Shown piece after piece: positions 25,495 to 33,817 of a stretch of DNA of 64,000 nt (positions are counted from its first letter, which is position 1; every line of letters starts with the position of its first letter). Source of the stretch: Pseudoneurospora amorphoporcata (taxonomy: Eukaryota > Ascomycota > Sordariomycetes > Sordariales > Sordariaceae); contig MU859190.1 in assembly GCA_033297205.1 (NCBI GenBank), positions 1 through 64,000 of the forward strand, given 5' to 3'. The position numbers and the translations under genes were made by a program. The notes beneath the pieces are model-generated. The model worked only from the letters and a program-made list of their open reading frames with translations, was not told the origin of the DNA and searched no databases.

Positions 25495-25933
25495 GAGCAA
25501 CTCTACTCGCACGTTGATGAAACTCTATTCGCACGTGGATCCACTTTTACTTTTCTAACTATAACTTAGTCAAACCTTAGTGTATAAAACCAAAAGTAGT
25601 ACCAAATTACTTGTCAATTTTTGACGGATTTTTAGAGGTATGTACTAAATCTATAACTTTAAGCATTACTGAAATACTACTTCCTTAGACTTTTAAACAT
25701 TTAAGTTTCTTAATTTTTTAGTTAGAAAAGCTTTTCTTCCTTACACTTTCTATGAGCTACTAAGTATATACGGTGTTTTTAAAGGCGGTGTTGTGTAGAG
25801 AAAAAAATAAGAAAAAATATCATATACTTTTTACCTCCTTAAATAATTTTTTAGTACCTTTAAAAAGATATTAAACGTTACTTTTTCCTCAACGTGCGAA
25901 TAGAGTTTTATCAACGTGCGAGTAGAGTCTCTC
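25495..25933 (+). mobile_element. TIR element 3 (tip type A), 439 bp, TSD TTTAATAT
   Basis: Inverted ends GAGCAACTCTACTCGCACG and its near complement ending GAGTAGAGTCTCTC. The exact 8-bp duplicate TTTAATAT is at 25487-25494 and 25934-25941. The tips carry the type A repeat (CTCTACTCGCACGTTG, then CTCTATTCGCACG) 22 bp apart, plus GGATCCAC at the left tip. The interior differs from elements 1 and 2 and includes AAAAACCACC-like A/T tracts and a pyrimidine/purine alternation; no coding region. It is a shorter derivative sharing tips but not cargo. Confidence 0.87.
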
Positions 25934-26589
25934 TTTAATATTAGTATTATTAAAATCTTTTAATATTTATAGCGAATATTATATATATTATTAGCTTAGT
26001 CGTACGTAGCCTTTCTAACTATAATAAAATTTATAGCGGAGTTAATAATTATATCCTCCCTAATATTTCATGCGGTATAATATTTATTCTCTTCTTTATA
26101 CTCCTCTTCATTATTATCTTCAATATTTTTATTAGCTTCCTATTAAAACTATATAACAATAACGGCAGCGGTATTTTAGGTGCCGTCTTTATTTTAAGTA
26201 GTAATAGTAATCGTAATCGTAGCAGTAATTACAACCTTCTTAACGCGGATCCTTCAGTAGAATTTGATGAACTCTTTCTTAACCGCCAAAATACAATCTT
26301 TAGCAAGCTTCGTGAGGTAGAAATCTTTCAGTTTAGGAGGTAAGACCCTTTAGATTACAAGTCCTTCTTTGAGTAACTAATTGCTGAAATTTTAGTTGTT
26401 GCTAATTAGGTATTTGAAAGTTTCGTATTACCTACTCCAGTCACTAGGGGTTTTAAAAATGATTATAATAGCCTTATTATTAAATTCCTTTAATAAAAAT
26501 ATAGCTAACGTTATTAATTTCATAGGGATATTGCTTATATCGATTATTGTAACGCTTCTAATTGTAAATACGCAAATTAGACTATTAAT

Positions 26590-26770
26590 TATCAAATATA
26601 ACCGTACAGAATTAATTGATTGAAGAGTGTATGTAACTGACTCGCCCAGAAGGTATGGGGGGTGCTGGAGTATCCTAGATAGTGCCCAGAATCTAGTAAT
26701 CTAGGGGGCTGGGCGGCTAACCTAGATTGAATATGGCCAGAAACCTAGATATCCACCCTCTAATCTGACA
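26590..26770. repeat. Right LTR (181 bp) with flanking TGTTG
   Basis: Same length as the left LTR. Here the inner start is mutated (TATCAAATATAACCG) and the outer end ATCTGACA is intact, followed at once by TGTTG. The complementary pattern of damage shows that mutation stops near the outer borders of the element. Confidence 0.92.
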
Positions 26771-26775
26771 TGTTG

Positions 26776-27511
26776 AAAGGTTCATGGAGGTCACACAGAC
26801 AGGGAAATGCTCTGTCATTGGGCTGGCAGAGCAAGAAGACATGTACGAGATGGGCTGTGAAGTTCGGCCGGGAGCGCGGGTGTAACCGTTGGCCACAATG
26901 GGTACTCCTCTCTAGAGGACCGTAATGCTTGGGGTAAGGGGTGGGCGTGAGGTCGGCCATGTCGGTTGGGTGTTGTGTGACTGGACATGGCTTAAGGACC
27001 TTTAACGACAGGTGTGACTCACCTAACGGCCGTAACATATAAAAATAGCATCTGTTCACATGTGCATGTCCGTTCACCAAATTGGGCTGCGATTCACTGA
27101 TGCCTGGAACTCAGGGGATAGTCTCACTACCGTATATGAACAAATCATACCTTCACCGTAGATACCTGTCTTCATATCAGACGGAAGGTGCCTATGAACT
27201 AAGTGACTATTTACCTATTACCCGGTATGTAGTGCCTTCACTTGAGGCCCCTTCAGCTTAACCAAGCCCAAATAAACAGGAGCATAAACATATACACAGG
27301 CCTTCGTCTCAGCCACAGGTGGCTCCTTGCTCATCTAGCAGTTGGCATGGACTGAGAAGAAAGTCATGAGGTTCACAGATCAGATTAAAACACGATATCG
27401 AAACCCATGTACGTCAAAGATGCTCAAACGCCCACACCCACCCCTTCCTCCGCAACACCCAAAACCAAACATTCCAAGAAACTCACCTCCAAACCGCCCA
27501 AACTCAAAAAC
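26776..27511. other. Spacer between LTR element and tannase relic
   Basis: Base composition returns to normal immediately after the TGTTG duplicate. Only short frames occur, including a 106-codon minus-strand frame at 26760-27080 that overlaps the LTR end and has no domain. No repeat or RNA gene was recognised. Confidence 0.4.
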
Positions 27512-28716
27512 TCAAGCGCACCTCCAACTCCCCTGGTCATTCACATACCCCCTCCCATCTCAAACCGCCCTTTCGGGGAACGCACAAACCGGCCTAGTCC
27601 TATAAACCCCACCCTTCAAATCCTCCCCAAACACCGCCGCAAAAACAGACTCAACCTCCCTCCCCTCCCCCACCCACTTCACCAAGGCACTTAACACATC
27701 ATACTCTGCATCGCCCAAATGTCCAGGCACCGACCACCCGTCCCCAAACGCTTTTAGGCCTGTCCCCAGCGCGGGTAACATCCTCAGCTGCGAGGCCTGC
27801 CCGGGGGCGCCAAAGTCCCAGGGGGGCGGTGTAATCGGACCAGATTTTGCTGGCCGTATCGGCTTGCGCGCGGGTGAGGCAGCGGGAGGGGTCGGAGCAC
27901 ATGATCTTGGACATGTCAAAGCGGCATTGGTCGGGCTGGCTGATGATGTTGTCTCTGACGCCGTCTTGGGCGTCACATTGGCGTAGGACCTCCGTGCCGA
28001 GGATGGAGAGCTGTGTAGCCCTTAGCCTGCCGTTTGCGGTGGTGCTGAGTTGTTGGGCGGCGATCTTGGAGATCCACGGCATTAGGTGCATGGTGTCCCA
28101 GGCTGGAGCGCCGATGAGCACGCCGTCGAAGCTGTTGGCGTCGTACTGGATTTCTCTCAACCCTTGGCGGCCTCCGGTCGAGCATCCTGCGTAGTAGGAG
28201 TAGGTTGGTGAGTTGCTGTAGTAATGGGCAACGAGCAGTTTGCCGACTACGACTGAGCCGTGGAGCGCTCGGTAGCCCCAGTCGTGGAGCCGCGCTGGTG
28301 TTGCCCAGGAGAGATCACTCCCCGCTGAGTTGTGGCCGTTGTCTGTCGATATGGTCGCGAAGCCGTAGTGTGCTCCTTCGCTCATTCCCGGCCAGTTGAT
28401 ACCGCCAGCAAAGGAGGCGCCGTGAGAATCTTCGAGTTCCAGTTTGTCATTATGGGGAGGAATAAGCCAACGCGGTAGCTGGATACGGGTTTGTCAGGAA
28501 AATCGGAGGTGTTTGTAACTTTGACAGTCACGGCACATAGTGCCGGCAGCATGTCAATCGTTTAACGGTGACTCCAGGAAGGCTGACCACGTTTGTAAAG
28601 GAACTGGTGAGACATCTTGGGGTTTGTCGTTGACGTAGGCTTCCCCCTCCAAGTTCAGCAAGGGAGTTGCTGATAAGCAGAGCGTAAAGAACAGCCGAGA
28701 ATGCGACGGCCAACAT
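27512..28716 (-). pseudogene. Tannase/feruloyl esterase family pseudogene
   Basis: Four reading frames joined end to end spell a secreted tannase-family serine esterase, an enzyme class that cleaves phenolic esters of plant cell walls. Frame 1 (28716-about 28560) gives a signal-peptide-like MLAVAFSAVLYALLISNSLA and then SLPGVTVK. Frame 2 (about 28550-28412) gives VTNTSDFPDKPVSSYRVGLF and NWNSKILTA. Frame 3 (about 28408-27860) gives FAGGINWPGMSEGAHYGFAT and the nucleophile motif GCSTGGRQG, with Ser at 28179-28181. Frame 4 (about 27840-27512) gives DYDVLSALVKW-like sequence, RTRPVCAFPERAV, an in-frame TGA where the family has Trp, and the terminal GSWRCA. Roughly 200 residues carrying the catalytic Asp and His are missing between frames 3 and 4. 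Introns do not explain the shifts. Confidence 0.88.
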
Positions 28717-28788
28717 GGCGGTAGTGAGATATGATAGACGGGACTTTGGCTGGCTCGCAATATGCGAGTCTGCCCATTCCCGGTCCAT

Positions 28789-30280
28789 GGCGACGGTTCG
28801 ATATTGTGTATTTTATAACAATCAACGTAGGGCTACCGGGTTGCGTGCGACTTCCCATCACTCGCCAGATCTCCTCGTGTTGTCCGTACAAGACACGATC
28901 AAGCACTTGGTCTACGGTGACCTGATCCTATGATACGGCGCCGTAGTCTAGCAGATCGAAGTTGACGACCCCAATGGGGCTATGTTCGGCGAATACTAGA
29001 CGTGCGCCTCCTGGAGAGTAAAGGGTATGCACTTCGGTATGCGACGTGACGTACGGGTATTCGAGGGGACGTAACATAACGGAGTTGACGGTCACTATGG
29101 CAGGAGGTCGACCACTCCCAACAGTTCGGTGAGATCAACGCAGTGTGAATGACACTTTGACGTAACCCTTCCGTGGGGAAGTCTTGAGCTTGCCGCCGTT
29201 TACCGTAACCAGATGTCTCTCGTCAGAGACTGATGACCCCAACGAGCGTGGTTGAGGGGATGCTTTAGGCAAGAATGTGGCAGTCAGGACAAGTGCTGGA
29301 CGACTGCGATTGGGAATCGATGAGACTGGTGCGGCTGATGATGCTTCGTAAAACTGACAATAGCGGTGATAGTTAGGTCGAGATAGAAAAAGCAAAGAGC
29401 CAACGACCAAGGTGCCGCAACGGACAGTGTTGGAATATGCCGAATGTATCCGCAACCGGTACCGAAGAGTTGTCCAGAAGGGTAACATCATCTGCACGAC
29501 ATCCCAAGCTGGCGGTACTGTGTCATCAAGGACCCATCTGTCCTCCGTCCCTGGAGCCGGGTTGACGCGTTAAGAGTGCTGACCCAAGGACACGGAAGCG
29601 AGTCGGTGACGGGCGTGAAAGTGCGGCAAAGGTTGTCTGTTAATATATGCAGTGAACAGGCAGCAAGTCCAGCACCCTTGATTGGATCAAGGGTTACATT
29701 GGTTAGCCGTCAGCTGGCCATCATAAGCTAGAGAAGGGCAGTGTGCTGAGATAGAAGGCCAACGACAACCACTTTGGCTTCGCGAGCAAATGAGTATCAT
29801 CTACTACTGCCTAACTGGCTGGCTCTGAATGGTCAGAGACCGCTGGGCAGTAAACAATGTGAAGGGCATCCAGAAACAAACGACAAACTGAAAAGAAAAG
29901 CAAAGGACAAGTCGACAGAGAATATTAAAGAACGGAAGCACGCATGGATATCAGGGGGGGCATTATAAAGAAGTGATTCAAGTCGCTTGGCTTGACTATC
30001 TGTAGTATACTAGGACATGCCAGTCACTGGACAGCAAGCAGCCTGTCAGTCCATATAAGGACCATGACTAGGCGCAATTCTGGGTATTCTCAGTGGGCAA
30101 TAATGTTCGGGACGTCATACCGCCGTAATAAACATTTACAGAAGCATTAGAAGGTGATCGCTCAATAAGTCGTTCAAACCGAGTGGCCTGCCTCGGTTGA
30201 TCCATCATGATTTGGCGCTGTAGGGGCATTACATCAACGCACTCCTCGCATCAGTCCTCCTCCGTCCTCCCCGGTCCTGA
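28789..30280. other. Spacer with a possible degenerate coding remnant
   Basis: On the minus strand, 29110-28930 reads openly as a protein-like stretch (contains LRPLEYPYVTSHTEVHTLYS, then SPGGARLVFAEHSPIGVVNF), and just upstream (29260-29140) DERHLVTVNGGKLKTSP and GYVKVSFTLR. Stops separate the two. The composition resembles real protein more than noise, but the family was not recognised. The rest to 30280 shows nothing further. Confidence 0.35.
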
Positions 30281-31786
30281 TCAGTTGACGCGGTAAGCGT
30301 CGTAGACGATCTCGGCGCCGCGGCGGCAACCACTGCCGACCCAGATGCCGCTGTTGAGGTCCTCGTAGCGGTCGTCACCGGTCTCCAGCTTGATGTGGAC
30401 ACGCAGCTTGTAGCGGTTGGCTGCCACGTTGTCTGCGGCGACCGGGTCTTGGAGACGCTCCATGATCTCCTTCTCGGCGACCCACCAGCCCTGGACCTTG
30501 CAGATGATCATGGCCGGGTTCTCCTCGTTGGTCTGGATCAAATAACGGGCGTCGATCTTGGTCTCTGTTTCCTTAAAAGAGGTCTGGGTATCTTGGCCGT
30601 TGGGCTGTGAAAGCAAGGCATGTTAGCATATGTATGCCACAGATGATGGGATTACGTACAAGGACACTGCCCTTGCCCCAGCGACCAGCCCATTGGCCGC
30701 CAATGCAGGAGACCCAGCTCTGACGGCCGTAGGTGCCGTTGCCGATGTTCATCTTGGGCTTGACGCGAATGCTCATGCGGAAGTCCAGCTCGAGGGTGGG
30801 GGTGGGCAGGGCGAGCGAAGCGGCGACGTCGTCATCGTCGAAGTGGTGGAGAAGGTTGTTGGCCGGGATCCTGTCCTTCATAGTGGCCTGGTAGCCAGGG
30901 CACTGGAGCAAATGCTCGCGCTGGCGCGAGGTGTTCTTGGCACGCACTTGGTTGCAATAGATGCACTTGGCGGACAAGCACTTGTCGCCCTCCTTGGCCT
31001 GGAACTCGACGAAGGCGGCATGGACCTCCGTAAGGGGAATCTCGGGCAGGTTGGGGTTGGTCTGCTTGGTCTTCTGGCGCTTGGCCGGAGGAGCGCCGGG
31101 TGCACCCGACATGGGGCGGACGTGCTGGGGAATAGGAGTGCCGGCGCCATGAGGAGTGCCGGTACCGTTGATACGGGCATTCGGGGTGAAGCCCAAGTTG
31201 GAATGCTGATGAGGGTCAAGTGAGGTCGGCTCGGGATAGACACTGTTGGCGCCGACATTAACGGCGGCCTGGTGCTGGGTCTGAGCCTGATTGCCGGCGT
31301 TCAGGTTGGCGTTGTTACCGCCGTTGTCCTGGCCGGCACCGTGACCGTGACCGGCGGGACCATGAGAAATGGCGCCGCCGTGGCCGCCCGAGACGTGGAC
31401 GGAGCCATCATGATGACCCTGCGCATGCTGCTCAAGAGAGGACTTGATGGCAGCAGCAGCCTCGGGGTGCTGGGCGAGGTACTGGGTGCACTGGGCGAGA
31501 TGCTGCTTCTGCCTGGTCGTGTTCTTCGCGCGGACTTGGTGGCAGAAGAGACACTGGACCGACATGCACTTTTCCTCTGCTTGGTGGAGCCATTCGGAAA
31601 CGAGTCAGCCTTGATCATCATTCATGGTGTATGGTACTGTCACCGATAGTACCAAATGTAAGATGTAACAACGCGCCATTGGTAAGGGTCGCGGTAAGGA
31701 TGGCGTAATGAAAGGAGGGTGAAAATACCTGCGTTGCGGAATTCCATGAACGCGCTGTGCACGTCCGCCTCGATAGGCCTCGGCAT
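30281..31786 (-). CDS. Protein with two BED-like zinc fingers and a DUF3237 domain
   Basis: Three exons: 31786-31729, 31576-30660 and 30604-30281, encoding 432 residues. Intron 1 (152 nt) has donor GTATTT and acceptor AAGCAG; intron 2 (55 nt) has GTACGT, GCTAAC and CACAG. Exon 1 supplies MPRPIEADVHSAFMEFRNA, matching the lead-in of the second finger (VHAAFVEFQA). Finger 1 uses Cys28, Cys31, His45 and Cys49 (CLFCHQVRAKNTTRQ); finger 2 uses Cys224, Cys227, His241 and Cys245 (CIYCNQVRAKNTSRQ). Between them lies a Gly/His/Asn-rich linker and a possible nuclear signal AKRQKTK. Residues about 282-432 form a DUF3237 beta-barrel domain ending ETGDDRYEDLNSGIWVGSG. The fingers suggest nucleic-acid or protein binding in the nucleus; the role of DUF3237 is not established. 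Such a fusion is unusual. Confidence 0.88.
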
Positions 31787-33392
31787 GGTTGCTTGTCTGT
31801 CTGTCTGTAAGGTTGGGAAATGCTAGACTGGATGCTGAGGCGGCGCTGCCGAAAGAAAAGAAAAAAAAGAATCGGTAAAGGGTTGTTTCGAGGATTGAAA
31901 TCCGAACGGACTTGTCCCAGCAGACACCTCAGTTTGTTGCGCGTCTGGTCGGTGGAAAGAAATTGCACGTCACGCACGGGACGGTGACCACAATACCTCT
32001 GCGCAGCTAACAAAATGCGCGGCCAACGGCAGGCATTTGGCACGGTCCTTGCTAAGGCAGGTGAACGGAAATTTTGGAATTACCTTAACGCGGACCGTCC
32101 GTATTACAGAGCTCTGATTGGCTGAGGGTCCTCAGCGATATCCACAAATTAAACTTGTTGATCGCTGTTTAGGCTGACACAATGTTCCCCGCACTTGTTG
32201 GACCCCCAGGACCCCTCAACCCCTATAAACCCAGCGGCCCTAATGAACGAACTGGTCCCTACGGTAGGAATCGCCGGTCTAGACTCTAGACCAGTCCAGA
32301 GCTGTGGACACTCTTCCCATAATAGTTCACAATGCCATCCATCCTTCAGTCCCACCACAGGAAGGACTTCTGGAGACGCTACCTGACATTCCCTCCCACT
32401 CAGTTGACTACGGTAAATGCATCGCCAATATGACGTGGAAGCCCTGAGGGAAGTACATTGGTCGCGTAATGAATCATCGGTACCCATATGCTTCACTGAA
32501 CCTCAAAGTGGTCCTTCAAGTGGTACTCATCTGGGCTAGAAGCGCCTCAGACACTTGGCCACCCCACGGGGAAGAAAACGATTCTAGCTCCAATGAGCAT
32601 GCCCGCCGTTGAATGATGACCCAGCAACCGGAAGCAGACACGGGAAGAGTGAGAAGCGAGGGGCACATTTCCAACAAGACCCTCCGAGACGGGCGAGACC
32701 CGACAGATGAGACGAGCAAGTTGCCTGGAGCAACGAGAGAGCTTCCACGTGGGCCGTGGGGTACCTGATTATCATCATCTCCAAAGGGATCAGGTCACAG
32801 CAGCCCTACTGCACTGCGCGCCAGTGCCGCCTTGGAAACAAAAAGACGCTGCTCGCCGATTCCACTAGACTGGGAAAGCCCAGTTCTTATCGGGTGACCG
32901 TGTCTGAAATTACAGCCAGGTCACCTTGATCTCAGAATCATCATAGTAAACGTGTGAAACATATACAGTAGAATCAGCAGGACAGGTTGAAGAAATGAAG
33001 CTCAAGTCGAGTAAATGTATACCTCTACTTGCAAGGGCGGTTATCTTGAGACCGTAGTGAGCCTATCCGGGCGTTATTATCTCGATTCAATGTGTTCTTC
33101 TTGATGACGTTGGCACAATCTCAGTGCTTTGGCTCCATTCAAAGTATCTAATGATTCTTCCCGGTCTATTAGACATCGCCGAGCGTCTAGGTGGCGTTAT
33201 GACGGGTTATCATAGGATCCATTGCAGAGTACTAAGTAAATAAAGAGCACAAAAACACGGTTACCTACCTCTAAGGTTACCTGCTTCACCCTTACCTCAC
33301 GTTGCCGTGCCTGTCTAGCCTAAGGATGTACAAGAAAAAGGTATACAAAGCTTCCTCCCCTTGCCCAAAATCTCCCCAACAACAAGTCTAAG
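31787..33392. other. Intergenic region upstream of the zinc-finger gene
   Basis: Contains a CTGT tandem (31793-31806) and an A-rich tract (31855-31870) probably in the 5' leader of the zinc-finger gene. Several 60-115-codon frames at 32149-32784 lack any protein-like features. No other gene was recognised before the tRNA pair. Confidence 0.5.
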
Positions 33393-33513
33393 GTGCGGTT
33401 GTGGCGTAGAAGTTGAACGTACCCGCCTTCCATTCAAGGTTTAGAATAGCTACCTAGTTAGACCTTTACGAGGAGGAAGCGGGGAACCCGAGGTTCGCAC
33501 CCCAGACCGCGCA
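33393..33513 (+). tRNA. Intron-containing tRNA gene, anticodon TCC (Gly), partly degenerate
   Basis: Acceptor stem GTGCGGT (33393-33399) pairs fully with ACCGCGC (33506-33512) allowing one G-U, with discriminator A at 33513. The D stem can form from GCGT and ACGT. The anticodon stem CCCGC (33422-33426) pairs perfectly with GCGGG (33479-33483), and the loop reads C-T-TCC-A. A 45-nt intron follows position 37 (33433-33477). The T loop TTCGCAC is flanked by a stem with two mismatches, and the D loop lacks the usual GG. A T6 run at 33520-33525 can serve as Pol III terminator. It may be a functional divergent gene or one weakened by mutation. Confidence 0.55.
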
Positions 33514-33686
33514 AATGTTCTTTTTTCTTCTTCTTTTTTTTTCTTCACAGGTCTCCTGTTCTGTTTGTTGAGATTTGAACATCAATGAACATGAGGCTCA
33601 TCCATAGATAAACAGCTTTCGTCCCATTTGTCCTATATATATTAGGTCGACAGACGTCCCTTCCAACAAACAAGTCAAATAAAAAA

Positions 33687-33817
33687 GCGCGGTTGGTGTA
33701 GTGGTCAACGCGTTCGCTTAATAAATGGCACTTCGGATACCTACGGTGTTCGTTGTCGGGCTGGGGCCCTTGCCACCTGACGGTGAAAGTTCCCGGGTTC
33801 GAACCCCGGACCGCGCA
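33687..33817 (+). tRNA. Intron-containing tRNA gene, anticodon AAT (Ile) if canonical
   Basis: Acceptor stem GCGCGGT (33687-33693) pairs perfectly with ACCGCGC (33810-33816), discriminator A at 33817. D arm GTGT/ACGC with AGTGGTCA loop; anticodon stem TTCGC (33713-33717) pairs with GTGAA (33783-33787) including one G-U. T arm CCGGG-TTCGAAC-CCCGG is perfect. A-box TGGTGTAGTGG and B-box GGTTCGAAC are intact, and T8 follows at once as terminator. With the intron at the normal place after position 37 (33724-33781, 58 nt), the anticodon is AAT. The D arm is not typical of fungal tRNA-Ile, so the isotype is less sure than the gene. Confidence 0.75.

Larger units (their letters stand above)
17937..26770. 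mobile_element. RIP-mutated LTR retrotransposon with five nested insertions
   Basis: Two 181-bp direct repeats (17937-18117 and 26590-26770) bound an 8.8-kb block. The intact outer ends read TGTCAGAT...ATCTGACA, obeying the TG/CA rule, and the 5-bp target duplication TGTTG is present at 17932-17936 and 26771-26775. Removing the five nested insertions and their duplications leaves about 5.5 kb, a normal size for a complete Ty1/Ty3-type element. The interior is very AT-rich with stops in all frames; no gag, protease, RT or integrase motif could be read, so superfamily and orientation are unknown. One stretch (about 26160-26342, plus strand) stays open for about 60 codons and includes VEFDELFLNRQNTIFSKLRE, but was not recognised. 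Confidence 0.9.
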
